Positions 11,022-20,322 of a stretch of DNA of 64,000 nucleotides are shown here, piece after piece. Position 1 is the first letter of the stretch. Each line of letters starts with the position of its first letter. Position numbers and translations under genes: made by a program. The notes under the pieces were generated by a model. That model had not been told where the DNA came from. It searched no databases and was given only the letters and a program-made list of their open reading frames with translations. This stretch comes from [Mycobacterium] crassicus (GTDB lineage Bacteria > Actinomycetota > Actinomycetes > Mycobacteriales > Mycobacteriaceae): NCBI RefSeq assembly GCF_020181615.1, contig NZ_CP084029.1, positions 3,702,800 to 3,766,799 of the forward strand, read 5' to 3'.

Positions 11022-11861
11022 GTGGCCACGATCAAGCGCCTGTACACCACTTTGACCCGTCCCGGCCCGCACCGTGTGCTGCGGGGCGATCTGGCGTTCG
11101 CCGGGCTGGCCGGCGTGGTGTACACCCCGCAGTCCGGCTACCGCCTTCCCGCGGTGGCGTTCGGCCACGACTGGCTCACCGGCGCCGATCGCTACGCCTG
11201 CCTGCTGGAGCACCTGGCTTCGTGGGGCATCGTGGCGGTGGCTCCCGACACCGGGCGCGGCTTGGCGCCGTCGGTGCTGGACTTGTCCGCCGATCTGGGC
11301 CGCGCCCTGGAGATCGCCACCGAGGTCCGGTTGGGGCCCGGCCGTATCAGCGTCGACCGCAACCGGATCGCCGTGGCCGGTCACGGCTTCGGCGGTTCGG
11401 CTGCGGTGTTCGCCGCCGCCGGCTCGTCGGTGAATCCCAAAGCGGTGGCGGCTATCTTCCCGACCGTCACCGCACCGCCGGCCGAGCAGGCTGCGGCTGC
11501 CCTCGACGTGCCCGGTGTGATCCTCAGTGCGCCCGGCGACGCGAAGGCGTTGCGCTCCAATGCCGTCGAGCTGGCGCACGCCTGGCGATCGGCGACACTG
11601 CGGGTGGTCAGCAAGGCGTCTTCGGCCGGTTTGCCGCAGGGCCGCCGGCTGACCGGGTTCTTCGGCTTGCCGACCTCGGATCGACGCACCCAGCGCCGGG
11701 TACGGGCGCTGTTGACCGGCTACCTGATGGCCCAACTGTTGGGCGACAAGACCTTCCGGGACTTCGCCGATCCGCTGGTGGCCCTGCCCCGAACCGAGGC
11801 ACTCGATGCCCTGCCGGAGCCGGTGAGCCCGGAAGAGAAGATCGCCGCACTGTTCGGGTAG
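11022..11861 (+). CDS. Alpha/beta-hydrolase-like protein without nucleophile Ser (Rv3438-like)
   Basis: About 279 residues, close to the length I recall for Rv3438. The fold signature is that of dienelactone-hydrolase or PAF-acetylhydrolase-like proteins: AFGHDWLTGADRY, LASWGIVAVAPDTGRG and the elbow region RIAVAGHGFGGSAAVFAA. At the elbow the usual G-x-S-x-G reads G-H-G-F-G, so the nucleophilic serine is replaced by glycine. It is therefore probably not a classical serine hydrolase; it may bind ligand or protein, or use another residue. GTG at 11022 (VATIKRLYTTL) is chosen because a -10 element ends six bases before it; GTG at 11004 is the alternative. Divergent from glmS and convergent with PGRS 2, from which a hairpin separates it. 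Confidence 0.78.
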   Translation: MATIKRLYTTLTRPGPHRVLRGDLAFAGLAGVVYTPQSGYRLPAVAFGHDWLTGADRYACLLEHLASWGIVAVAPDTGRGLAPSVLDLSADLGRALEIATEVRLGPGRISVDRNRIAVAGHGFGGSAAVFAAAGSSVNPKAVAAIFPTVTAPPAEQAAAALDVPGVILSAPGDAKALRSNAVELAHAWRSATLRVVSKASSAGLPQGRRLTGFFGLPTSDRRTQRRVRALLTGYLMAQLLGDKTFRDFADPLVALPRTEALDALPEPVSPEEKIAALFG

Positions 11862-11873
11862 TCGTATGAATAG

Positions 11874-11910
11874 CAACGGCCGCCGGGTCCTCTGGACCCG
11901 GCGGCCGTTG
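11874..11910. terminator. Bidirectional hairpin terminator, 17-bp stem
   Basis: A perfect inverted repeat, arms 11874-11890 and 11894-11910 with a three-base loop. It lies between the convergent Rv3438-like gene (stop 11861) and PGRS 2 (stop 11925) and can serve both. The stem core CGCCGGGTCC/GGACCCGGCG resembles the hairpins after PGRS 3, 4 and 5. No long T-run follows, as is usual in mycobacteria. Confidence 0.75.
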
Positions 11911-11924
11911 CCGTTTCTGCGTGG

Positions 11925-14900
11925 CTAGCCGCCCGCGCCGGTGCTCCCACCGGTGCCCGCGGTACCCGCGGTGCCATCCGGCGTGCCGGTGCCGGCCGCG
12001 CCTCCGGCGCCACCCTTGCCCAGGGCACCACCGGCACCGGGAGTCCCGGTGCTCGCTCCACCGGTACCACCGTCGCCACCCTGGCCGCCGGTGGCACCGT
12101 TGCCGCCCGCAGCCCCGTTGGTTCCCGAACCGCCGGCGCCACCGACACCACCGGCCGCACCCGCACCGCCCTTGCCGCCGTTAGATCCACCGGTGCCCGC
12201 TCCACCGGTGCCGCCGTTACCACCGGTGCCCGCCGCGCCACCGTTCCCAGCGGTGTGGCCGGCTCCATCAGCCGCACCACCGGCACCGCCCTTGCCACCG
12301 GTGCCACCGCCACCCCCGGTGCCGCCGGCACCGGTAGCGCCGGTGTTACCGGCGGTGTTGCTGCCACCGACGCCGCCGATTCCGGCGGTGCCACCGGCTC
12401 CACCGGCGCCGCCCTCACCGCCGGCGAGGCCGTTGCCGCTGGCATCGACACCGCCGACACCGCCCGCGCCGCCGACACCGCCGGAACCACCGAACCCGCC
12501 GACACCACCGGCACCGGCGCTGCCGCCGTTCGAGTGGCCACCGGCACCGCCGATGCCACCCTGGCCGCCCGCGCCGGCGTCGCTGCCGTTACCGCCGGCC
12601 GCATTGCCCGAGCTGCTGCCCGCCGCACCGGCGCCACCGGCACCGCCCCGGCCGCCGGCGCCACCCGTGCCGCCGTTGCCGTCCGCGCCAGCCGTTCCCG
12701 CGGTACCGCTGGCGCTGGCTCCGCCGGCACCACCGGCGCCCGCCTCACCGCCGATGCCACCGTTACCGCCGAGGCCACCGACCAGGCCCTTGCCGGTGGC
12801 ATCGACGCCACCCGCACCGCCGGTGCCACCGCTGCCACCGACGCCGCCGTTACCGGCCGCTCCACCATTTCCACCGTTACCGGTGTTCGAGGCCCCACCC
12901 GCGCCGCCGGCGCCGCCGATGCCGCCGGCACCGCCGTTACCACCGGTGCCCGGTAGGTCGGTAGCGGTCCCGGCCGTACCTGCTGTGCCACCAACGCCGG
13001 TGGCGCCGTTACCACCCTTGCCGCCGTTACCACCGTTGCCGGCGTCGGCGTTACCGCCCTGGCCGCCGGCGCCACCGGTGAGACCGCTGCCGCTCGGACC
13101 GACGCCGCCGTTGCCGCCGTTACCGCCGTTGACCGCACCCTTGGCGTCCCCGCCGTTACCGCCGTCGGCGCCGAACCCGCCGTTGCCGCCGTTGCCGGCA
13201 TGGCTGGCCGCCAAGCCCAGATCGTTCGTCGGGATCTGGACACCGCCGCTGTTGCCACCCTTGCCGCCGACGCCGCCGATCGCCCCGCCGCCGCCGTTGG
13301 CGCCGTTGCCGCCGTTGCCGCCCGACGCGGTGCCGCTGCCGCCATCGCCGCCCGTGCCACCGACCCCAAAGCTGCTGGTGCCACCGTTACCGCCGTTGCC
13401 GCCGGTGCTCAGCCCGGTCTCCAGACCGCTGCCGCCGGCGCCGCCGTTACCTCCGGCGCCGCCGGTTCCGGCGGTCGATGTCGCGCCACCGCCGCCGTTG
13501 CCACCGTTGCCGCCCGCGCTGTAGACCGTGCCCGGCGTGAAGTGGCTGCCGTTGACGTCCTTCCAGCCGGTGCCGGTGCCACCCGCGCCGCCGTCGCCGC
13601 CGTTGCCGGAGACCCCGGCGCCGGTCAGGCCGGTGCCGCCACCGGCGCCGCCGTTACCGCCTTGGGCGTGGTTGCCGGCTAGCAGTCCGCCACCGGCGCC
13701 GACCGTGCCGGTACCGCCGGCACCGCCGTTTCCGCCGGTGCCGCCGTGCCCGCCGGAGGTCGCACCGCCGGCACCACCGTTACCACCGTTGCCGCCGAAG
13801 GTCTGGACGGTGTCGTCATCGGTGCCGCCGTTACCAGCGGCACCACCATTGCCGCCGGCACCGGAGTTGCCGCTGGCAGTTACACCGCCGGCCCCGCCGT
13901 TGCCACCATTGCCGCCGACGCCCTGGACACCGGTGGCGCCGCTGGCGTCACCGCCCGCGCCGCCATTACCGCCGACGAGGCTTTCGTTGTACGCAGTCGA
14001 CGCACCGGCAGCACCGCCGGTACCGCCGTTGCCGCCCTTCGCGACGCCGTCGCCGCCGTTGCCACCGTTACCTGCCGCACCACCGACGCCGTCCCCGGCG
14101 TCGGCACCCCTGCCGCCCGTGCCGCCGTTGCCACCGGTCAGGCCGGCGCCGCCGTCACCACCGTTGGCGCCGGAGCCGGCGACACCGCCGCTGGTGCTGC
14201 TGGTGGGCGAACCGTCTCCGCCGCCGGCGCCACCGTTGCCGCCATTACCGCCGTTACCGAGGTAGTTGCCGTTGCCGTCCTGGAAGGCATCGCCACCGCT
14301 GCCTGACGCACCACCGTTGGCACCCGTGCCGGCCTGGCCGCTCTGCCAGAAGTTGGTGCCGGCCGCGCCGCCGTTGCCGCCGTTGCCGCCGTTGCCGCCG
14401 TTGACGTGATCGACGGTGCCGGCCGCGCCGTTACCACCGGTACCGGCCAGACCACCGTTGCCGCCGTTGCCGTAGGTGTAGCCACCGCGGCCGCCGGCAC
14501 CGCCGTTGCCGCCACTGGCTCCGTTGCCGGTACCGCCGTTGGCGTAGCTGCCGTTGGCCCCGATACCACCGGCACCGCCGGAACCACCGGTGCCGAGCAG
14601 CCATGCCACCGCGTCACCACCAACGCCACCGTTGCCGCCCGTGATGGTCTCGGCGCCGGCACCGCCGGCGCCACCGTCGCCGCCGTGGCCCATGAAGATC
14701 GCGCCCATGCCGCCGTTACCGCCGTCGGCACCGATACCGCCCGAGCCGCCGTCGCCCCCGTTGCCCAGGAAGCCCAGCGCGTTGCCGCCGTCGCCACCGG
14801 CCTCGCCCGCGACATCACTGTTCCAACCGGCACCGCCGTCACCGAACCACAGCCCGCCGTCACCACCGTTGGGGTTGAGTGCGGTGCCGTCGGTGCCGTC

Positions 14901-15290
14901 GCCGATCAGGTACTGCCCGGCGAAGGTGTTGATGGAGTTGTTGACCATCTCGCCGAAGTCACTGTTGATCCAGGCCTCGAGACCGGTGTGCAGCGGCAGG
15001 TAGAACCACTGGTCGAGGATGGCGGACATGTCCATGGCGTCCGCCGAGCCGGGAAGTTCGAACAGTGCGATACCGGCGTCGGGGGTGGTTTCGGCCGGGA
15101 ACATGTTGGTGAGCCAGTCGAAATCGAACAGGTCACCGTCGGCGTGCGCCGACGGTGCGGCGGCCAGCGGAGCCATCCCGAAGGCCAGGAATGCAGCGAC
15201 CGTGCTGCCGGTACCGACGATGCGACCTCGGCGCTGCGTCCCGGCTTTGCTCTGTGAGCCCGGCTGACTGTTGATGTGACGACGATTCAT
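11925..15290 (-). CDS. PE-less PGRS repeat protein with signal peptide (PGRS 2)
   Basis: About 1121 residues. The signal peptide has a basic start (NRRHINSQ), a core AAFLAFGMAPLAAAPSAHA and likely cleavage near residue 50. Then come [40 protein letters not shown] (LIGDG near 128-132), [12 protein letters not shown] and about 970 residues of Gly-Gly-Asn/Ala repeats, ending in Thr/Gly/Ala-rich sequence. No PE domain is present. ATG at 15290 is preceded by GAGAGGTGTTCGCAAC, the leader common to the PGRS genes; this fixes the start 33 bases inside the longest open frame. It follows GjpA-like gene 2 by 65 bases in the same direction and should be co-transcribed with it. Presumed exported envelope protein of unknown role. 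Confidence 0.85.
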   Translation of the reverse strand: MNRRHINSQPGSQSKAGTQRRGRIVGTGSTVAAFLAFGMAPLAAAPSAHADGDLFDFDWLTNMFPAETTPDAGIALFELPGSADAMDMSAILDQWFYLPLHTGLEAWINSDFGEMVNNSINTFAGQYLIGDGTDGTALNPNGGDGGLWFGDGGAGWNSDVAGEAGGDGGNALGFLGNGGDGGSGGIGADGGNGGMGAIFMGHGGDGGAGGAGAETITGGNGGVGGDAVAWLLGTGGSGGAGGIGANGSYANGGTGNGASGGNGGAGGRGGYTYGNGGNGGLAGTGGNGAAGTVDHVNGGNGGNGGNGGAAGTNFWQSGQAGTGANGGASGSGGDAFQDGNGNYLGNGGNGGNGGAGGGDGSPTSSTSGGVAGSGANGGDGGAGLTGGNGGTGGRGADAGDGVGGAAGNGGNGGDGVAKGGNGGTGGAAGASTAYNESLVGGNGGAGGDASGATGVQGVGGNGGNGGAGGVTASGNSGAGGNGGAAGNGGTDDDTVQTFGGNGGNGGAGGATSGGHGGTGGNGGAGGTGTVGAGGGLLAGNHAQGGNGGAGGGTGLTGAGVSGNGGDGGAGGTGTGWKDVNGSHFTPGTVYSAGGNGGNGGGGATSTAGTGGAGGNGGAGGSGLETGLSTGGNGGNGGTSSFGVGGTGGDGGSGTASGGNGGNGANGGGGAIGGVGGKGGNSGGVQIPTNDLGLAASHAGNGGNGGFGADGGNGGDAKGAVNGGNGGNGGVGPSGSGLTGGAGGQGGNADAGNGGNGGKGGNGATGVGGTAGTAGTATDLPGTGGNGGAGGIGGAGGAGGASNTGNGGNGGAAGNGGVGGSGGTGGAGGVDATGKGLVGGLGGNGGIGGEAGAGGAGGASASGTAGTAGADGNGGTGGAGGRGGAGGAGAAGSSSGNAAGGNGSDAGAGGQGGIGGAGGHSNGGSAGAGGVGGFGGSGGVGGAGGVGGVDASGNGLAGGEGGAGGAGGTAGIGGVGGSNTAGNTGATGAGGTGGGGGTGGKGGAGGAADGAGHTAGNGGAAGTGGNGGTGGAGTGGSNGGKGGAGAAGGVGGAGGSGTNGAAGGNGATGGQGGDGGTGGASTGTPGAGGALGKGGAGGAAGTGTPDGTAGTAGTGGSTGAGG

Positions 15291-15355
15291 GTTGCGAACA
15301 CCTCTCCTGTGAACGGCTGGCAATGGAAGTTTTTGATGGGCCTGAAGGGCAGCGA

Positions 15356-16495
15356 TCAGAATCCGAGCGAGTCCAGGAGACCCGAGAAGTCGAAGTCGGT
15401 CGCCGCACTGCTGCCGCCGTCATCGAATTCGGACAGGGTCGGGAAGCCGAGGTCGACACCCGGCGGAATCACGGGCACCTCGGGGAGAGTGGTCTTGCCG
15501 TCCCAGCCCGTTCCCCAACCCAACTGCGCACCGACCACCTGCGACAGGCCGATCCATGCCCCCAGCGGGCCGATCGCGTCGCTTTGCAGGGTGACGTTGT
15601 TGAGAATAGGAATGCCGCTGAGGCCCAGACCGATGCTGTTGAACATCGAACCACCGACGGCATCGACCGTGGTGACCGTGTTCCCGTCGGCGTCGACCAC
15701 ATCGATCGGGTTCGCACTGACGTGACCGCCGGTGCTGAGCAGCCCGCCGAACGCGATGTCCATGTGGGTGACGGTCATGGTCTCGGGGAGCAGACCGGCG
15801 CCGTTGATGGCCGGCAGCAGGCTGTCGAGGTCGAGGGTGGCACCGTTGAGGAAGCCGTTGAGCCAGCTGGCCATGATCTCGTTGAAGCTGTCGCCGTCGC
15901 TGATGCTGTTCATCATCGCGACCCAGGGGGCGATGGACGGACCGATCGCACCCATCATGACCGCACTCATCGGAGAGCCCAGGAAGTTGATGATCGGTGT
16001 CAGCGACTCAGCCTGGTCCGGCGGCAGGAAGCCGGGGACCTGGCCGAAGATGAGGCTGTGGCCGCCCAGGAGTGAGCCGTCCATGGTCTGGTGAATCACC
16101 GAGTTCACGGTGTCCTGGTCAGCGTTCATCAGCGTCATGGACGACAGCGCCGCCTTCAGCTGCGTCTGAATCTCACCCATGACCACGTTGATGCTCGACG
16201 GGTCGTCCTGGATCTGCTGCATAAACCCGTTGAGGTTGGCCATGGCCTGCTGGGAGCCGACAAAGGGAGCCACCAAGAAGCCACGGGTGAGCTGGTTCAG
16301 GTTGTCGGACGCGGTGTTGAAGACGTCAGTCCACGGCGTCGACGGATCACCCAGCGGGCTGCTGTCGGCGGTCAGGGACATTTCGGGCCAGGTGTGCACC
16401 TGGGGCAACGGGGTCACCGCGGGGGTAGCTGCGACGAGGCCGGCGCCCACGATCGCAACACCGGCGGTGACGTAGGGCTTGATGGCGTGATGCAC
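15356..16495 (-). CDS. GjpA-like putative outer-membrane porin (paralogue 2)
   Basis: About 379 residues beginning at GTG 16495, six bases after GAGGAG; the only upstream in-frame starts lie far from any ribosome-binding site. An N-terminal signal-like segment ([20 protein letters not shown]) precedes the family blocks: FLPPDQ, SPMSAVMMGAIGPSIAPWVA, NSISDGDSFNEI, LNGATLDLDSLLPAINGAG, DIAFGGLLSTGG and GGSMFNSIGL. The C-terminus ends in an Asp/Gly-rich tail with DFDFSGLLDSLGF. It precedes PGRS 2 by 65 bases. Family assignment to GjpA-like proteins is by recognition; porin activity is not shown by sequence alone. Confidence 0.75.
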   Translation of the reverse strand: MHHAIKPYVTAGVAIVGAGLVAATPAVTPLPQVHTWPEMSLTADSSPLGDPSTPWTDVFNTASDNLNQLTRGFLVAPFVGSQQAMANLNGFMQQIQDDPSSINVVMGEIQTQLKAALSSMTLMNADQDTVNSVIHQTMDGSLLGGHSLIFGQVPGFLPPDQAESLTPIINFLGSPMSAVMMGAIGPSIAPWVAMMNSISDGDSFNEIMASWLNGFLNGATLDLDSLLPAINGAGLLPETMTVTHMDIAFGGLLSTGGHVSANPIDVVDADGNTVTTVDAVGGSMFNSIGLGLSGIPILNNVTLQSDAIGPLGAWIGLSQVVGAQLGWGTGWDGKTTLPEVPVIPPGVDLGFPTLSEFDDGGSSAATDFDFSGLLDSLGF

Positions 16496-16866
16496 GACCG
16501 TCTCCTCAATGTAGTGGTGGCCACCATGGCGATTGCCTGTGTCCGAAGTCTCTACCAGAGAGTAACCTTGGAGCATCATTAAGACAAATTGGAACATCTG
16601 TTGTCAGAATCCGAGCAACGGCCTGGACTTGTAATAAATATTGACGCGCAGCTCAATTACGCTGTTTCGGCACCGCAGCAGGCATTCCGGCCCGACCCAC
16701 GCCCCCACGCCGGCATGCTCGCTACCCACAATTAGCTTATTTATAACTGATAATCTACTGAGTGGTAATTTCTTGAGCGTCCGCGGTCCGCTCTTCCTAA
16801 TAACTCGACGACGGAGCCTCCGCCGCGAACTGCCGCAGCGAAAGCTCCCCGTCGTGGGCGTGTTAG
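16496..16866. other. Intergenic region upstream of the GjpA 2-PGRS 2 pair
   Basis: About 370 bases between two minus-strand GjpA-like genes. It has AT-rich stretches (about 16610-16670 and 16730-16800) that may hold the pair's promoter. A rough imperfect inverted repeat at 16808-16855, just after the stop of the orphan GjpA-like gene, could end its transcript. No gene is seen. Confidence 0.4.
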
Positions 16867-17949
16867 CTAGACGCCCAGGCCGAACAAGTCGCCGAAGTCG
16901 AATCCACTGAGCAAGTCGACGTCGGCTACGCCGGCACCGGGGTCGACGCCGACCGGCTCCAGCGGCGGCAGCTCACCGGACAGCCACTGGGCCACGATGT
17001 TCTGCATCATCGCGAACGCCCCCAGCGGCCCGATTCCGTTCGCCTCCAGGTCGAGCGTGCCCAGTACGGGCACACCGGTGAGGTTGAGGCCCAGGGCGTT
17101 GAGGATCGAGCCACCGACACTGCCGATCAGGCTCTCGCCGTCACCGCCGTCGGTGACGCCGTTCACCGAACCGGGGCTGAGCAACCCGCCGAACGCCAGG
17201 CTGATGCCGTCGACGCCCATGCCTTCCGGCAGCAGACCCGTGTCCGCAAGCGCCGGCGCCAGTGCGTCCAGATTCAAGGTGGCGCCGTTGAGCATCCCGT
17301 TGACCATGTTCGCGGGAATGTTCACCATCTCCTGCAAGGCGGCCGTCAGGTCCGGGGTGGCACCGTCGGCGCCGCCGAGGTTGGTACCGATGGCCTCGAT
17401 GCTGTTGATCAGCGCCACCATCGGGCTGATCGACGGGCCCAGTGCGGCGAACAGCTGACCGCTGAGCGGTGACGCCGCGAAGTTGACGAGCGGCAGCAGA
17501 TCCTCGGGCAGCGCAGGCTCGCCACCGGTCAACGTTCCGGCCGGGTCGGTCAGCACCATGTACATCACCGCGTGCAGGTCATCGAGCGTCTGCGGGGCCA
17601 GCACGTTGAGGAAGCTCTTCTGGTCCCCGGCCAGGAAGGTCAGCGCGGCGGTGAGCTGGTTGAAGTCCAGCGCGCTGAAGTCCGCGGCCTTGAGCGCGTC
17701 GCTCAGAGCGCTGGAGGCGTCGGATGCGGCGGCCTGGACCGCGGTGAAGTTGTCCTTCGCGGTGTCGAATGCGTCCGTCCAGGCCTGGCTGAAGTCGATG
17801 TCGCCGAGCTCGACCCCGGCGGTCAGAGCCACCTCGGGCATCGGCTGGACCTCGACGGCGGAAGCGGCGGCCACCGGGGCGACTGCGACCATTCCGGCTC
17901 CCAGCACCGCGATACCCGCGGTGACATGGGGACGAAGGGACTGGCGCAT
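16867..17949 (-). CDS. Orphan GjpA-like putative outer-membrane porin (paralogue 3)
   Basis: About 360 residues. Start is ATG at 17949 (MRQSLRPHVTAGIAVLGAG), six bases after AGGAG. A signal-like N-terminus (AVLGAGMVAVAPVAAASA) leads to family blocks [70 protein letters not shown] and a C-terminal DFGDLFGLGV. It differs from the others by an Ala/Ser-rich helical segment (DASSALSDALKAADFSALD) and by having NSIEAIGTNLGG instead of NSISDGD. It has no PGRS partner directly behind it: the next gene downstream is another GjpA-like gene. It is divergent from FAAL 2 across 498 bases. Confidence 0.75.
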   Translation of the reverse strand: MRQSLRPHVTAGIAVLGAGMVAVAPVAAASAVEVQPMPEVALTAGVELGDIDFSQAWTDAFDTAKDNFTAVQAAASDASSALSDALKAADFSALDFNQLTAALTFLAGDQKSFLNVLAPQTLDDLHAVMYMVLTDPAGTLTGGEPALPEDLLPLVNFAASPLSGQLFAALGPSISPMVALINSIEAIGTNLGGADGATPDLTAALQEMVNIPANMVNGMLNGATLNLDALAPALADTGLLPEGMGVDGISLAFGGLLSPGSVNGVTDGGDGESLIGSVGGSILNALGLNLTGVPVLGTLDLEANGIGPLGAFAMMQNIVAQWLSGELPPLEPVGVDPGAGVADVDLLSGFDFGDLFGLGV

Positions 17950-18447
17950 CGGCATCTCCTGAAAGTTCACGTGTGGGCGCGTCGAACATAAGTCGACTCA
18001 TGCAACGTAACTGATACGGAACTGAGAGGCAACGCGGGGTATTCGAATAGGAAATCCGCTCCGATCGGGCCGGGACCGCTCGACTCCCGTCAGGCAGGAC
18101 GCCCAAAGACACCAAAGACATGCAGATCACAGTTGATTTCCAGTGTTCTCACATTATTTGACGACCAGAAAGTTACATTTTATCGCCGCATGTCCATTTT
18201 AGTGAAATGACTTCTAATATTAGGGAACGCTGAGAAATTTTGTCGCGCGAGAGGGTGCGTTATGGGCGGCATGCGACCCAATGAGAACGGGCGCATTGAC
18301 CGCGGTCTTACCGCTCTCACCCAGGCGAGGGCGCCCGGGGTTGCCTCGCATCACCCACCCGAACGGCAGCCGGCAGCAGTCGATATGTTGGGTCCTCGCT
18401 CGGGCACAGTGATCAACAACGATCCGCACGACGGCTGAGGTGAAGAC
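17950..18447. other. Divergent intergenic region, orphan GjpA-like gene and FAAL 2
   Basis: About 500 bases separating two divergent genes, so promoters for both should be here. The middle (about 18140-18240) is AT-rich. AGGTGAAG before 18448 is the ribosome-binding site of FAAL 2. I see no gene. Confidence 0.45.
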
Positions 18448-20256
18448 ATGCCAGCGAACACCCATCCCACCCTGGTCGACCTCCTGCGCCATCAGGCCGA
18501 CCAGCACGGCGACAGGCTCGCGTTCACGTTCACCGTGGATGGGGAGAGCGAACAGGACCGGTTGACCTACCGCGAACTCGATGCGAAGGCGCGAGCGATC
18601 GCCGCGAACCTGCAGCGCGCGGGCGCAACCGGGCGCCGGGTACTGGTGATCTGCCGGCCCGGATTAGACAGCGTGGCAGCATATTTCGGCTGCCTGTACG
18701 CCGGAGCGGTGGCGGTACCGGTGCAGGACCGGCTGGTTCGGCTGATGACGATCGTCCCCGATGCGCGCGCCGCGCACGTCCTGGCCGACGCCGAGACCCA
18801 GACCCGCGTCAAAGCCGCCGTGGACGGCATGGTCCGCCGGCCACTGCAGTGGTCACTGCCGGGAGCGCCAGCCGAGGACGCCGCGAGTTGGACCGCCCCG
18901 GACATCCACGCCGGCACCACCGCGATGATGCAGTACACCTCCGGATCCACTCGCGCGCCCAAGGGCGTGGTGTTGACCCACGCCAACCTGATGGCGAACC
19001 TGGCCGCCATTCACGCGGCCTGGGGCGGAACGGAAAACGACATCGCGGTGTACTGGCTGCCGCAGCACCACGACATGGGTCTGATCGGCGGGATCCTGGC
19101 GACCGTCTACGTCGGGTGCAGCACCGTCCTGCTGTCGCCCGCCGGCTTCATCACCCGCCCAATCCGCTGGCTGGAGGCCATCTCGCGCTATCGGGGCACC
19201 ATGACCGCTGCACCGAACTTCGCCTACAACCTGTGCGTCGAACGCAGCACCCCCGAAGAGCGGGCAGCCCTGGATCTGTCCAGCCTCGCCACCGCGATGA
19301 ACGGCGCAGAACCGGTGCACGCCGAGACGCTGCGGACGTTCACCGAGGCGTTCGCCCCGTCCGGGTTACGTCCCCAGGCGTTGATGCCGGTGTACGGACT
19401 GGCCGAGGCCACCCTGTTGGTATCGGGCGGTTCCGAGCACGACACCTCGCTGATCCGCTGGGTCGACCGGGGCGAGCTGGGCGCGGATCGAGTTGTCGAC
19501 GCCGACCCCGAAGCCGCGACCGCGGTGAGTCTGGTGAGTTGCGGTCGGCCCCGGGGCGATCAGCGCATCGTCATCGTCGACCCGGACACCCGCCGACAGC
19601 GTGGCGCTGAGGAGATCGGCGAGATCTGGGTCGCGGGGCCCAGCGTCGCCGCGGGGTACCGCGGCAAGCCCGAAGACACCGAGAAGACGTTCGGGGCGCA
19701 TGTGGCCGACACCCGCGAGGGCCCGTTCCTGCGCACCGGAGACCTGGGCTTCCTGCACGACGACGAGCTGTTCATCACCGGACGCTGCAAGGATCTGATC
19801 ATCCTGGCCGGAAATCACCTCTACCCCAACGACATCGAGGCGACGGTGCAGTCGTGCCACCCGGTGCTACTGGCCGGCCGCGGCGCCGCCTTCTCGGTCA
19901 CCTCGGAGTCCGGCACCAGCGAGCAGCTCGTCGTGGTCCAGGAGGTGGCCCGCCAGCGGATCCAGGAGAGCGATCTGGCGCATCTGGTCGCTGCCGCCGG
20001 GACCGCCCTCGGCAAGCACCACGGCGTCGTGCCGCATCGGTTCGTGCTCGTCGATCAGATGACCATTCCCACCACGTCCAGCGGCAAGATCCAGCGCGAC
20101 CGCTGCCGGCAGATGTTCCTCGACGGCGAGTTGGCGGCGTTGTTCGACTGGACCGCCCCGACGCCGGATGCCATGGATCAGCAAGCGGTGGCCCAGCGGG
20201 CGGCGCTGATTCAGCAGGCGGTGGCCCAGCATCAGTTGAAGACGCACGGGGGCTGA
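18448..20256 (+). CDS. Fatty acyl-AMP ligase (FAAL, FadD-like)
   Basis: 602 residues starting MPANTHPTLVDLLRHQ, ATG after GAGGTGAAG. It carries the ANL motifs YTSGSTRAPKGVVL, PVYGLAEATLLVSGG, LRTGDLGFLHDDELF, the hinge GRCKDLIILAGNHLYPNDIE and TSSGKIQR with the catalytic lysine near 547. NHLYPNDIE after the hinge and the overall length are typical of FAALs rather than CoA ligases. It would make acyl-AMP for transfer to a carrier, but no polyketide synthase or acyl carrier gene is in the window. Divergent from the orphan GjpA-like gene and convergent with PGRS 3, with a strong shared hairpin between. Confidence 0.9.
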   Translation: MPANTHPTLVDLLRHQADQHGDRLAFTFTVDGESEQDRLTYRELDAKARAIAANLQRAGATGRRVLVICRPGLDSVAAYFGCLYAGAVAVPVQDRLVRLMTIVPDARAAHVLADAETQTRVKAAVDGMVRRPLQWSLPGAPAEDAASWTAPDIHAGTTAMMQYTSGSTRAPKGVVLTHANLMANLAAIHAAWGGTENDIAVYWLPQHHDMGLIGGILATVYVGCSTVLLSPAGFITRPIRWLEAISRYRGTMTAAPNFAYNLCVERSTPEERAALDLSSLATAMNGAEPVHAETLRTFTEAFAPSGLRPQALMPVYGLAEATLLVSGGSEHDTSLIRWVDRGELGADRVVDADPEAATAVSLVSCGRPRGDQRIVIVDPDTRRQRGAEEIGEIWVAGPSVAAGYRGKPEDTEKTFGAHVADTREGPFLRTGDLGFLHDDELFITGRCKDLIILAGNHLYPNDIEATVQSCHPVLLAGRGAAFSVTSESGTSEQLVVVQEVARQRIQESDLAHLVAAAGTALGKHHGVVPHRFVLVDQMTIPTTSSGKIQRDRCRQMFLDGELAALFDWTAPTPDAMDQQAVAQRAALIQQAVAQHQLKTHGG

Positions 20257-20264
20257 GGCACAAA

Positions 20265-20308
20265 CGACCACGGTCGCCGAGTCCGGGTGGACTCGGCGAC
20301 CGTGGTCG
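20265..20308. terminator. Bidirectional hairpin terminator, 20-bp perfect stem
   Basis: Arms 20265-20284 and 20289-20308 are perfectly complementary, with the loop GGGT. It sits between the convergent FAAL 2 (stop 20256) and PGRS 3 (stop 20323). A nearly identical element, with one mismatch, follows PGRS 4 at 25475-25518. Confidence 0.85.
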
Positions 20309-20322
20309 CTTTCAACTGTCGG

